A DNA stretch of 64,000 bases from Hyposmocoma kahamanoa (lineage: Eukaryota > Arthropoda > Insecta > Lepidoptera > Cosmopterigidae). The notes under the pieces are model-generated. The model made no database searches. It was not told where the DNA came from and saw only the letters and a list, made by a program, of their open reading frames with translations. The translations under genes and the position numbers were made by a program. How positions within the stretch are numbered: the first letter of the stretch is position 1; each line of letters opens with the position of its first letter. Of the stretch, positions 20,446 through 30,538 are shown piece after piece. The stretch lies in assembly GCF_003589595.1 (NCBI RefSeq), contig NW_020654422.1:19644094-19708093 (forward strand), given 5' to 3'.

Positions 20446-20989
20446 TAGATAATGGATCTGATAAAAACCGAACTATTGCCCCCTCTCGCCACTCCCCGCT
20501 ACCTAAGATGCATACCAGATTTACGGTCGTACAATATCTGAATGATTACAGTACAATCTCACGCTAAGAATAAATTAAGACTCCGTTAACACGTAAACTT
20601 TCACATGTGAGTATAATTCCCAAAGCGGCCTATCAAAGGCAATGTAAAACAAATATGGTCTCTACATACATGTTGCTCGAAATGTTCTAATTTTTATTTT
20701 ATTATTATTGAAACCAAGTTATCTTTTCCACTTAAAGAAATAAATATTTGTGTGAAATTAATACCTATTGCCTTCATGTTAGGATATATCAAGCTTTAGT
20801 CAAAACGTATTAATAAGTTGGTGGGAAGCATAATTCGGATTAGTAAGCCATGTCCACACCTCTGGGTGGGCGCCGGCCTCCTGCTATTACCAGATTAAAA
20901 CCCTTAATTCATTGCGAGGCCAATAAACATTTATTAATTGCCGTTAGATATTTGTTTCGACACTGTTCCTTACTGATTAGTTCAATTTA
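20446..20989. other. Unannotated
   Basis: Nothing recognised. An ATG-initiated 116-codon frame at 20850-21200 runs into the LINE remnant in the wrong frame, so I do not regard it as a gene. Confidence 0.4.
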
Positions 20990-21259
20990 TAACATGTTTA
21001 CAAGTGTTAGGTTCGAATGGTTGTTTCTTGAACGCTATACTTGGGATAGGCTTCCACCCATAAATATTGTGGATATTCAAAGATTCGCACGAAGCGTTAC
21101 GCTTCTACATTTATATTGCGAACGGCAACGGAGAGGAATTTCCTGCCTGGAAACTTATTCCCTGAACGCTGTGACTTGGGCCTTTTCAAGGCAAGGGTGA
21201 ATAGGTGTCATATAGGAGTGCATACTCTATCATCGGGAAGTTTTTGTTGTATTCCTTAG
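20990..21259 (+). pseudogene. LINE reverse-transcriptase C-terminal remnant
   Basis: In the frame ending at the stop 21257-21259 the last ~60 codons read TKRYASTFILRTATERN, then LPGNLFPERCDLGLFKARV, then NRCHIGVHTL. Aromatic-Trp/Asn-Leu-Pro followed by FP..YDL..FK..VN is a pattern I know from LINE ORF ends in Lepidoptera. The homology fades upstream of about 21060. Only the 3' end of the element is present. No poly(A)-like tail is evident. Confidence 0.6.
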
Positions 21260-21399
21260 AATAATAACGCATAGAAACCTAGTCCGCACACGCTAAGTGA
21301 GGCAAATTGAAGCGCGCCAAAAGGGCCTACACGAGCGGGCGGGCCGTCAGTGCTCAAGGTCAACTTGCACCGCGAACAGATCAAAAATTTTAGCTAAAA

Positions 21400-21480
21400 A
21401 TGACGAAATGTGCTTTAAATGAGAGTAAAAATACGTCAGACAAATATAAAATAGATACTAACATCACATTCCACAAGGAA
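21400..21480 (+). pseudogene. Possible THAP-like first exon (decayed)
   Basis: An ATG at 21400 opens a frame MTKCALNESKN...ITFHKE that meets a consensus-like donor GTAAGG at 21481. THAP zinc fingers begin M-x-x-C-x(2-4)-C and carry a FHxFP-like motif. Here the first Cys is present but the position expected for the second is Ser, and the frame leaves the pattern at the donor. No downstream exon was found. This may be a transposase or gene duplicate remnant, or chance. Confidence 0.25.
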
Positions 21481-21686
21481 GTAAGGATTTCAACTTGTAT
21501 TTTTATATAAATATTCACTAAAACCGAGAATTAACCTACTACTAAAACTAGCCTACATGAATTTGATTTTTGCCTCTCTTGTGACAGTTCGTTAGATATG
21601 AAACTATCATTCTATGCGTTATTATTCTAAGTTGTATTCAATGTCTACAAACTGTACCAATCTTGCCGCAGATCCAACCTCATTCG

Positions 21687-21905
21687 TCTTTTTTATGATA
21701 TCAAGTGACGGGATGAACAAGTCGTGCGCCTGTTGGTAAGTGACACGCCTACCCATAACAGATGCAATACCATTCAGAGCTTTAAATCGCAAAGATCTGA
21801 GGATCTGCATTGCCACAGCACCCGTCGCTTCTAGATATAAAGTTGACGAGTTTTATGTGCGTGTAGTTGCACCACCACCCTTCAAAACTGGCATGCAGTA
21901 ATGCT
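21687..21905 (-). repeat. Family A, left half of inverted pair
   Basis: It starts with TTTTTTATGATATCAAGTG and ends abruptly at GCAGTAATGCTCACA, where a plus-strand copy begins with no spacer. Confidence 0.85.
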
Positions 21906-22158
21906 CACAAAGAGTTCGTTCAGGAGAGTTATAGCCACCTTACCTATTTCGGCCGCCAAGCAGAAATGTGACAATTACCATATTCTGATTTTGAATAGTA
22001 AGGGTAGGTACTGGTGGAATCACAGGCTCATGGGACTTGTCAACTTATGTCTCAGGGTGACCGGCGTAATGGCAGTGCCCAGCAAATCGTTGCGGTTTAA
22101 AGTTCTGAGTGGCACTGCAACTGCCGACCTGTCATTTGGTATCTGTAAAAAAAAAACT
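21906..22158 (+). repeat. Family A, right half of inverted pair
   Basis: It starts inside the 5' region (AAGAGTTCGTTCAGGAGAG) and runs to a poly(A) of nine. The two copies are head to head. They differ at many sites, so the pair did not arise from one recent foldback. Confidence 0.85.
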
Positions 22159-22897
22159 TACAATATGTCAAGATAAACGTTGAAATATGAGGTGTTTAAA
22201 AATGCAGTGTTTTTCGCAAAAGATGGAAACAGTGTTTCATACGCTACAAAATTTATCGCCATTGTTGTTGTTATAAAATTATGCGTAACTAGCTCCCGGG
22301 TAACAATAACCTCCTATACAATTTATGAAAACCCTTGGCGTAAATCAAGAAACCAGCTACTGTAAGCATTTATATGGATAAACGCTTATCAAAATGCCTA
22401 TTTCGAGTAAAAAGTGTGTGATTTATAGTAATTTCGTTGACATGTATCCTATCATTTTGAGGCGAGGCGCGCCAAATTTATTGCACACTCAGATGCGTGA
22501 GCGCAAGTGTTTTTACATCAAAGTGGCTAGTTCGACCGCCATTTACAACAGTAGCGAGAGCCGAGATGCGCTATTGTAATCAAAGATATGGTAAAAACTC
22601 TCCACTTCGCTGTATAATTTTAAAAGCATGTGATAAAAGAATAACGTACTAAACGACACAGTTTAAATTTATTTCTCTGAATTATATTTAAGATAACTTT
22701 TTAAATACTTGTTCAGTAATTAAAGCTAGAATTCACCGTTAAGATTTGCAAATATTTATTTGAATACATTTCGCATATATTGTTGTTTTTTCAAGATTCA
22801 TTCAAACAAAAATTGTTTTCTATGTAGAGTCAGCAAGATGTTGATATATTCAATTGTAATGTTGACGCGCTAAAGCGTAAACACACAGACGTTCTTT
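22159..22897. other. Unannotated
   Basis: No gene recognised. GCGCGCCAAATTTATTGC at about 22467 resembles GCGCGCCAAAAGGGCC near 21313, possibly scraps of one repeat. Short frames at 22180-22365 and 22394-22579 lack motifs. Confidence 0.4.
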
Positions 22898-23212
22898 TAG
22901 TAGCAGCAGAGCTCTTTGTGAAAGAGCTCGTCCAGGGAAATACCTACTGCCACTTACCTATTTCTATTGCCAAGTCAGTAATGTGAGCATTACTTCGTTG
23001 CGGTTTTGAAGAGTAACGGATGTTAATGAAATTATAGGCACGTGGGACTTGTCAACTTATGTCTCAGGGTGTCGGGCGCAGTGGCAGTCGCAGATCTTTA
23101 CGATGTTAAGGTCTGAGATTCTGCAACTGTTATGGACCGACGTGTCGCTTACCATCAGGGGTATGACTTGTTCGTAAAGTGATGACTTAGTGACACTAGT
23201 AAAAATTTAATA
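22898..23212 (+). repeat. Family A, near full length
   Basis: From TTTAGTAGCAGCAGAGCTC to GTGACACTAGTAAAAATTT. It has several small insertions relative to the consensus blocks. Confidence 0.85.
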
Positions 23213-23263
23213 AAGGTCACTAAATAAATGTAATTATTTTAAATATTATATTATTCAGAACTC

Positions 23264-23291
23264 GCACACACGCTTACACACACACAGACAG

Positions 23292-23324
<33 letters not shown>

Positions 23325-23340
23325 AACACACACACAAATT
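23264..23340. repeat. (CA)n-rich microsatellite
   Basis: An interrupted ACACAC array including ACAGACAGACACACAC. Confidence 0.9.
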
Positions 23341-23414
23341 TCACTCACGAAACAGCTTCATATCTTTCCTTTTAGATTATATACTTACCTTTTTGAAAAC
23401 TAAATAAATAAATT

Positions 23415-23580
23415 GTAACGGGGTGGGAGCCTGGAGATTTGTAACACAGGTCTAGTTACCTAGTACGAACTCCGGACTCTCGCTTAAGGTAGCTGACTTT
23501 AGTCATTATTAAGTCTTGTTTAACATATAATTATAATGCACAATCTTCTTATGTGAGAGTGAATAAATAAATAAGTAAAT
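23415..23580 (+). repeat. Family K, LINE 3' UTR-like repeat
   Basis: It matches the order of blocks at 15160-15275 and ends in an (AATA)n-rich tail (GAATAAATAAATAAGTAAAT), consistent with a LINE 3' terminus. Confidence 0.5.
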
Positions 23581-23789
23581 AAATAAAAAGTTATTACGTA
23601 ATAATTTGTGACTGTTGACGGTATATTGGGTTGTTATGTACTATGTATATCAGGCAGGAATATATTTATGTAAGTGCATGTTGTTAACAAATACTGTTTA
23701 TTGTTCGTTTTGTTCTGTCTTTGATTTGTCTGAAAATACAGAAGGAAACCTGTAATTGGCTTTATGTTTCTACTCCTGTCTTTATTAAG

Positions 23790-23965
23790 TGGTTGAAGCG
23801 GTTGGTTTAAATAAATAAACTAACCAACGTTTCGGACTTTACAGGTCCCATAGTTATGGCTGCCGATGACTTGTAAAGGGCTCGAAACATTGGTTTGTTT
23901 GAAAAAACAAATACGCTTGCTTCAGATCCGAAACAATCGCGAAAATCTAAGAACTCGATATTAAC
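23790..23965. repeat. Penelope pseudo-LTR pieces in inverted orientation
   Basis: A minus-strand piece (complement of CCTGTAAAGTCCGAAACGTT, 23824-23845) faces a plus-strand piece (CTTGTAAAGGGCTCGAAACA, 23870-23889). The plus piece continues through GGTTTGTTTGAAAAAACAAA to GAAAATCTAAGAACTCG, the end of the pseudo-LTR seen at 31485. Confidence 0.65.
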
Positions 23966-24912
23966 TGTTGCCGGTTGTTTCCATAACCAGCTGTCTTTAT
24001 TTTGCAGAACCTTTATAAAAAATCACATAAACTTGCAATATTAACAGAGTAAAAATTAAACATTCTTGATTACTTTAGCAGTATTGTCCATAGAACAACA
24101 AAAAACCAGTTTATATTCAGAACACGTGGCGCATACTTTAAATAAGTTGCTCCCTTTAGAAAGTTTTTAGCTTCACGTCGTATATGGAACAATAAATATT
24201 TATAGATCTCCTTTTTCCATCCTGGGTAAATTGCAGTGTAATCGAGTCAATATTTAGCACAACAATGTTCTTTTTTTTACATTGTGCCTCATGTCGATGC
24301 GGTGTCGCTGTTGTATTACAAAGTACCCACAAGTTGCCTATAAAACTGTGTGTGTGTCGGATTAAGGGCCAATTAAGTTACGGTAAATTGTTTTATTGTT
24401 GTATTTCGATCGTAAACTTAGGGCTCGTAGGGTTGAAAGAGGTCGTTTCTTACTTTAAAGCGAAATATAACACTAAGGACTTAGAACCGTCTTACCGTGG
24501 TTTAGAATTCAATTTTATTTCTAAATGTAATTAAAATTTTGCCTTAAATATAACCTACATATGTAAAAATAACATCAACGGAGTATATATATCGCGTTGT
24601 TAGGTTTTCGCGATTGCTTGTCAACCTTATGTCACACATTACTTAACAGATAACTATTTATATCACTCTCATACAAAATCGAAAATACCTACGCTATAAT
24701 AGCCTAATAAATCTGACTAATGACACCAGGCACTCACTACGAGGAAAAAGGAACCTAAGCACGCGCTTAGAGAGGTGAAAATAACGTTGCCCGCCGGGCG
24801 CAGTCGTGCGGAACGAATGCTCATAAATGAAAGACTTGTACGAGCACTTGTGCCGACGTCGGTACAGTCAGCGGTAGGTACTTATTGCATAACCTTGAGC
24901 GAATGACGGAGC
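23966..24912. other. Unannotated
   Basis: Nothing recognised. An ATG frame of 89 codons (24265-24534) begins with a Cys-rich hydrophobic stretch but has no known domain, and I do not call it. A GC-richer patch lies at 24785-24880 (CCCGCCGGGCGCAGTCG). Confidence 0.4.
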
Positions 24913-25032
24913 CCTGCTTACGTCTTAGGGTGACGGTCGTAATGGGAGTGCCCTTCAGATCTTTGTGATTTAAAGCTCTAAATGGCACTGCAACTCTAAT
25001 GGACAGGCGTGTCGCTTACCAAAAGGCTTTAT
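24913..25032 (+). repeat. Family A, 3' part
   Basis: It begins at CTTACGTCTTAGGGTGACGG and passes through TTTAAAGCTCTAAATGGCAC to GGCGTGTCGCTTACC. Confidence 0.75.
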
Positions 25033-25617
25033 GTCTAACTAGCAATTGCTTTGCTACGGTAGCTGTCTAATTGTAAGTACAAATGTAATAATATTGTTTT
25101 AATTTTATTGCTTTCTATTTTACAACATTGTATGTAAGAAATCTTCAGGAACATTGTTCCGTACATCTAAAGTAGAAATAAATCTCCTAAATTGGTTCAA
25201 CCGGGTCTCGAACATACTGTCCGAACACTGAGGTATGTTTTTCTATAATTGTATACCGTACAATATTGTTGACATATACCACAGATATAAATCAAGGAAG
25301 CAAGATCGACTCGGCTCGAGGTTGATGCCGTATCAGATGCATATCTGCAAAATGCTTACAAATGTAAGGAGTGCATGGGAAACTTTACTTTTACCGTATC
25401 GTCATTCTTTTCAGTAAAGAATAGAGCAGAATTATTTACATTTTATCAATGCCAAAATTTTACATTTTATTATTCAAAAAATATTTTAAAAAATAAAAAC
25501 AGAGATCTGCAACAAGCATTTACAATAATTGGATGGATCTGCTGGTTCGTTCCTAGTAGTAGTAGAGTGTAATTAATACGAAAATTTCAAGTGTAATTTG
25601 GTTACCCATGAAATCAT
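25033..25617. other. Unannotated
   Basis: No gene recognised. GGATCTGCTGGTTCGTTCC near 25537 resembles the sequence just before the family C tRNA-like region, but the rest of the repeat is absent. Confidence 0.4.
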
Positions 25618-26150
25618 CGAGTATATAACCAGAAATAGAGACAAAATAAGGACCATCCATCCCTGGCAACTCATCAGGTAAATGGGCCTTATATCACTTT
25701 TAATATCAACTCACGTTTGCGCTAACATCACAAATTAGAAAGCTGAAATAGTACAGCGCCAACAACTGACCTGTGTGTACGTCTCCGTATATTCCAAAAA
25801 TATTCTGTATTTATTACATTATATAATAAAGATAATATCTCTAACAATGGGGAGCTGTTCGATTCGGTGGTGTGGGAAAAACAGCAATTACATTTAATTA
25901 CAAAAACAAACGGAATCACATTTGATCGGTAATTAAATATTAGATATGTAATTTTTCAATTGTCGTCCATTATAGCAAAGCTCAAGTTAAACTAGGCGCT
26001 TTGAAGTGAAACAATTGACGACACCCGTCAATTGTTTCGAATTCGGGTTGGCCAATCGGAGCGCAGCGCAATTGTCATCGTAATAATTTGGCAGAATAAT
26101 TTTCAAACAAATTACATGACATTTCGTCTCTATTTCTGGTTATATATTCG
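25618..26150. mobile_element. Non-autonomous DNA element with 25-bp TIRs
   Basis: The ends CGAGTATATAACCAGAAATA-GAGAC (25618-25642) and its complement (26126-26150) match at 24 of 25 bases, and similarity continues weakly outward. The 533-bp span has no transposase. Inside is a smaller inverted repeat (GAAACAATTGACG at 26009-26021, complement at 26026-26038). Superfamily not determined. A target duplication is not clear. Confidence 0.7.
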
Positions 26151-26254
26151 TTGTATGAAATAAAGATTATTAGAGTTAGAGTTTGAATGATAATAGCATT
26201 TTGTAATCAAAATTGGTTAGTTGACAGAGAAATTATCTACCAATCAACTTTGTT

Positions 26255-26320
26255 ACTGCCTCCATGGCCGAAAGCTTACCACGCTGGACTGCCATGCATA
26301 GGTTCGATTCCCAAGCCACT
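26255..26320 (+). repeat. SINE-B head fragment
   Basis: ACTGCCTCCATGGCCG, GACTGCCATGC and GGTTCGATTCCC. It is cut after the tRNA-like head, and a second copy follows at 26408. Confidence 0.75.
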
Positions 26321-26407
26321 CGTTCACCCGTTTCGCTCTTCAAGGTTGTCTCGATCATTGATGTTTGAAATAAGTATTGTAAATGATAAATGTGTACAAA
26401 CTTGAGT

Positions 26408-26545
26408 GACTGCCCCCGTGGCCGAACCAAACCATCCTGGATTGCCACGCAGGGGTCCTGCATTCGATTCCCTGGCCGGGAGAAATATTTGTATGGCCTA
26501 CATTTATTTTTCTCGTGAGTTATGGTGTAATTGGAAGTTTGTGAA
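26408..26545 (+). repeat. SINE-B, 3'-truncated
   Basis: The head ACTGCCCCCGTGGCCG with a deletion near the A box, B box CATTCGATTCCC, then the TATTTGTATGGCCTAC body up to GTGTAATT. Confidence 0.8.
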
Positions 26546-26587
26546 GAAAAAACTTTATTAATAATAATAATATCGTAATAATAGTAA

Positions 26588-26785
26588 GGCCATGTTCGTT
26601 CCATGGCTTAGTTGGCATAGCGTCTGGCACGGTTTGCTAGAAGACGTCGGTTCGAATCCGGCCGGATCGAAGGAACTTTTTCGAGTTGCTCGGTTTTTGT
26701 TATTAATAATTTTATCCAAGTACTGGATCAATTTCACAAAAATAATTGAATATCATGACAGTAAAACATCTTGACATTCAATAAA
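26588..26785 (+). repeat. Family C repeat
   Basis: A box TGGCTTAGTTGG and B box GGTTCGAATCCGGCC are intact. The tail ends in TGACATTCAATAAAAAC. Confidence 0.8.
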
Positions 26786-27689
26786 AACTTGACATTTTAT
26801 TAATAGCTCATAAAAACATACTTTTAATAAAATGACACCATTTTCAGACAGAGATTGAAATGTGTTACTGATTAATTTCATAACGCACAGGTTTTAACTG
26901 TCCTAAACAAGTGTTGCTCCTATTTCTGTATTAAAAAACCCTAGTGCAACCAAACGCATTAAGCAAATGCGCGTAATGCCCTATGTTAATCTACTGATAA
27001 TGGCCGCTACCAAGGCCGGAGCAATGTGATTGACCACATTGTAAACTCTGTATCCAACATTAATGCAACAGAACATGTATTTAGCATATTTAATATCCAT
27101 TGCCAGCTTACTGAGAAGTTTGCATTTCATATATGGTAATAGAGGAGTAATGCATGCGACTTTTGCGGCTTGCAACGTTAAATTCGTAATTTAAAATTAT
27201 GTTTTTTAATCGTAGGTAACCGGCTACGGAGAGGCACGCGTCGCCATGTCCTCAGGCCAGTACTGTACTTAATACGACCAACTGGAGTCGTTAAGGCTCA
27301 TTAAATCGATTATGGATAATCACAGAGCCGGTGTGATCTTAAGATGGCATTTTTGCTGACATTTGACTATTTTTGTAAAATTCTACTCGGTGTTAAAATG
27401 TACATTTCTAGAACATGCTCGGAAATGTTTTCATTATTTTCAAAAAACGAACACGGAAGGTTTGTCATTCATGGAATATGCGACTTCTTTCTGGCCAAGG
27501 CCTGCAAAGTATGAAAATCCATTACTGTCCACTTCTCTAAACTTTTAAATTTACCTGCTAATAATGAACAGGAAAAAGAAAAACTTATACAGCCAACTGC
27601 CCAGTGTTCATAGTTGTGAGAATGTAAAATATCTACCTGTACCGCTTGATTAAAAAAAAAGAAAATCGCAGTAATAAACTAAAAATCTA
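26786..27689. other. Unannotated
   Basis: Nothing recognised. There is a locally GC-richer part at 27215-27345 (CTACGGAGAGGCACGCGTCG) with no coding signature. Confidence 0.45.
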
Positions 27690-27865
27690 AAGTGTGGTTG
27701 AAGACTGTACCAGTACTCAGTCAACCGGGACCATGGGACCTGTAAAGGGCCCGAAACGTCGGTTTGTTTGAAAAAACAAATATACGCGATTTAAATCCGG
27801 AAATATAGTTTCATTTCCTATGTGCAACAATCGCGAAAACCTAAGAACTCGAAATCTAAAGTGTT
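27690..27865 (+). repeat. Penelope pseudo-LTR (partial copy)
   Basis: It begins GGTTGAAGACTGTACCAGTA, includes GACCATGGGACCTGTAAAGG and ends CGAAAACCTAAGAACTCG. It is nearly identical to 31282-31485 apart from a segment inserted in that copy. The hammerhead-like motif is at 27738-27763. Confidence 0.75.
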
Positions 27866-27911
27866 TTGGTATTATTTTGTTTTTTCGTCTTTTTTTGTAT
27901 TTTGTCTTTTT

Positions 27912-28421
27912 TTGAAAAGCGCGACAATGAAAACACACTAATAGATACACACTCAAACTCATCATCAGAAGTTCAGAAGACTACTATTAATGTACCTGGA
28001 AAAACAATAACATTTTCTTTAGGCAATTGTCCTAACACGTCAAATATTACTTTAAGGGTTGTGAAAAGTGTTTGACGTGCAGGTTTCATCAAAATGGTTT
28101 TCTTCATCGGTAAACGGTACATAAATATAACTAATTTACGTACCCATACTTGTAAATGTTTCGTAGATATACCTCTTGCTGACTCTGAAGAGAAACATAT
28201 AACCTGTCAGTCGAAGAAGGTTCAAAGCTCTTGACAAAGGTGTCAAGACTTCCCAAACATTAAAAAGAATTAACGATGATGACAAAATTAGATTTTCTAT
28301 TTACCGATATGGGTCTCAAAAGAGCGGGTTAAGACCGCCAGTCGAGCACATTGATTCAAATAATGTGGGCTGTGAACTACTAGAGCTAAATTTAGATGAA
28401 AAATATGTATCTAAATCATAA
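27912..28421 (+). pseudogene. Decayed coding sequence, unrecognised
   Basis: Three overlapping open stretches in different frames read like one protein of about 165 residues broken by frameshifts. Part 1 ends at the stop near 28073 (VPGKTITFSLGNCPNTSN, then ITLRVVK). Part 2 is about 28078-28234 (KRYINITNLRTHTCKCF, then DIPLADSEEKHI). Part 3 is 28203-28421 (RFKALDKGVKTSQTLKRIN, DDDKIRFSIYRYGSQKSG, ending at a stop at 28419). The charged, mixed composition differs from the AT-rich surroundings. I do not recognise the family. It could be a transposon or retroelement ORF, or a lost gene exon (part 3 is preceded by an AG acceptor-like CTGTCAG). Confidence 0.35.
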
Positions 28422-28574
28422 TGATACATTTAATTAATTTAAAAGAAGTTGATTAACCTTACAATTCTAGAGATTAAAATCTAAACGAGTTTTTATTTAT
28501 CTAAATCATTCATGCTACGAAAGATGATAATTTACTCGTACGTAACTATCTCATTTGTTAAAATATATATATCT

Positions 28575-28760
28575 TTAAGCGACTTCAAAAAAGGAGGAAG
28601 TTCTCAATTACTCCTATATATTTTTTTGTGTATGTTACTGATTACTCGATTTGTGAACAGATTTCGATTATTCTTTTTGGTCCCATTTAAATTTGAAGTA
28701 ACTTGGCAAATAGACGATGTAATTTTACTAACTTTTGAGGTCCATTTTTTTATAAGTTAT
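28575..28760 (+). repeat. Family I-related repeat
   Basis: GACTTCAAAAAAGGAGGAAG, TTCTCAATTACTCC and GTCCCATTTAAATTTGAAG. It shares the last block with 1786-2075 and, inverted, with 12050 and 39485. Confidence 0.5.
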
Positions 28761-29040
28761 ATAATAGACACACAATTCACCACAATCTCACTGATACTAT
28801 GCGACGACATAGAGTAAATAACACAAGTAGTTTAACTTCTCTCTGTTCGGCGTATCAATGCCCACACACATCGCTCCCAGCATAGGGTAGTCACATTATT
28901 ATTTTTGTTATACCTATAGGAGTTGCGGAAACTAGCGCGTTGCACCAGTAACAATACCAATATACCTATAGGTCGCAAAACATGAAGCATTCTTCACAGT
29001 ATTCTCGTTCTATATCACAATAAAATAATATAATAATAAT

Positions 29041-29180
29041 ACACAACGCTAGGAAAACCCTATGTCGCCGGTGCCATGGACGTAAGTTTGGGTGTAATTT
29101 GTGGTTCTCTAAGGTGTGTGTCCATGGCACCCGCGATACAGGACTTCCCTAGTGCGGGGCTATTAATGTATGCGTTATTA
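29041..29180. repeat. SINE-B 3' parts, head to head
   Basis: A minus-strand 3' part (29041-29080, complement of CCATGGCACCGGCGACATAG) abuts a plus-strand copy of the body and 3' part (29081-29180, with CCATGGCACCCGCGATACAG and AGTGCGGGGCTAT). The arms at 29047-29080 and 29120-29153 pair around a 39-bp loop. Neither half has the tRNA-like head. Confidence 0.75.
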
Positions 29181-29209
29181 TCATTATCATTATTATTATA
29201 GATATATCA

Positions 29210-29460
29210 CAAATTAGCAAAATTAGCGAAATGCTTTGCTTCCTCTTCCCAAAGTGTACGGTCAAGGAATGGAACACACTTTCGGCATCTGTATTTTCCG
29301 AAATATACAATTTAAGACTTCTAAAAGCAATAGTGAATAGCTAATATTTACTGTACTAACTCTTAACATCCTAGGCTACATCGTCGCTTAACATTAGGTG
29401 ATATTGTGATCAAGCATTTGACATTTTACATTAAAAAATATTTACTGGGAATTTAATATA
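29210..29460 (+). pseudogene. LINE 3' coding end, decayed
   Basis: Around 29240-29345 the frame reads FPKCTVKEWNTLSASVFSE and then IYNLRLLKAIVNS before a stop. That is the W-N-x-L-x-x-x-V-F ... F/L-K-x-x-VN pattern seen at the end of lepidopteran LINE ORFs (compare 43930 and 20990). After the stop, CTACATCGTCGCTTAACATTA resembles the 3' UTR of the same class. Confidence 0.55.
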
Positions 29461-29634
29461 AAAGAAAATTATTCAATAAACTTCAAAAAAATCAATAAAC
29501 CTAGTATTACAATTGTGTACTTTTATATATTATTTTGTATTATATTATATTTCATATACAGTTAATATCATAATTATAATTATATTCATACACACTGACA
29601 CAGTTTCAATTCGTTAATATAAATCTTCTCTTTT

Positions 29635-29913
29635 TTTTTCCGGCTCATTGAGGACCTAGCAGAATCACCAGGGTCGTAGTTCTACTGAGCTGCGACATAA
29701 TGCTGAGTTGGGTCCTTTTTGCTGACACAGTACACAAAAATCTACACTCCACACAATATAACACTCCGCATCAAGTATAGACTAGTGTGTTTTTCTTTTT
29801 TTTTATTATTATTATTTTTTAATTCTACTATTGTACCTTTGTTGTAAGTTTGTTTTGTAATGTACTGTGTTTCAGCAAATAAACGAATTATCTATCTATC
29901 TATCTATCTACTA
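29635..29913 (+). mobile_element. LINE 3' UTR with (TATC)n tail
   Basis: It contains CGGCTCATTGAGGACCTAGC, then AT-rich sequence, CAGCAAATAAACGAAT and (TATC)5. The element at 39812 has a similar AATAAACG...(TATC)n end on the minus strand, so both may be tails of related LINEs. No coding part is present. Confidence 0.5.
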
Positions 29914-30538
29914 TAATAACATCATCGAAGTCCCTATGCAATCGCAATTGGTCAATGAAGCTCCAATATCTCGAATCGACGTTCGGGATATCCTTCTCCA
30001 TCATGAGTTAAAGACATGACATAATAAATCCGATTATAAATCCACGTTATTTCTCAACATCGAGATTGTGTCGGTTCCCACGCGGTGTAATGGATCGCCC
30101 GACTACTTGACTGATCAAAGCGCGTCGGCGCGGGCGCAGGTATCGCGAATATCATGTCCGATGCGATGGACCATAAACACCGATGTGACAACTATGCTTG
30201 TTAATTTAAACGAACGCTATCAATAAACAATAATTATCACTACATCGCGACGTTGAGGTATTGCTAAATTTTTGCCGGTGACATTTAGTATTGATTTCAG
30301 GTTGATTGTTATATTTACAAAAAGATCACTGATATTTTTACAAATTGGTGATCCACAATCTGATGTTATTCAAGGAGATTATTATAATTGTTAATAGTAA
30401 AGCAAATACCATTATTTGCCTTATCAACATTACCTATACAGTTTCATAATGACGTAGATTATGATTGATTGTACACATGATGACACTCTTGCGTCTATAT
30501 TTCATAATTCATTTTGTATCAATGGTTTTTGATCATGA
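29914..30538. other. Low-repeat stretch with CpG-rich block
   Basis: GC-rich sequence at 30070-30165 (GCGCGTCGGCGCGGGCGCAG) contrasts with AT-rich flanks. It is followed at 30218-30249 by CTATCAATAAACAATAATTA and TCACTACATCGC, which resembles 62166-62195. A regulatory role is possible but unproven. Confidence 0.35.

Noticed and set aside
20850..21200. 116-codon ATG frame
   Set aside because: Its end overlaps the LINE C-terminus in a different frame, and the LINE frame has recognisable motifs.
24265..24534. 89-codon ATG frame with Cys-rich start
   Set aside because: No domain recognised, AT-biased composition, no flanking gene structure.
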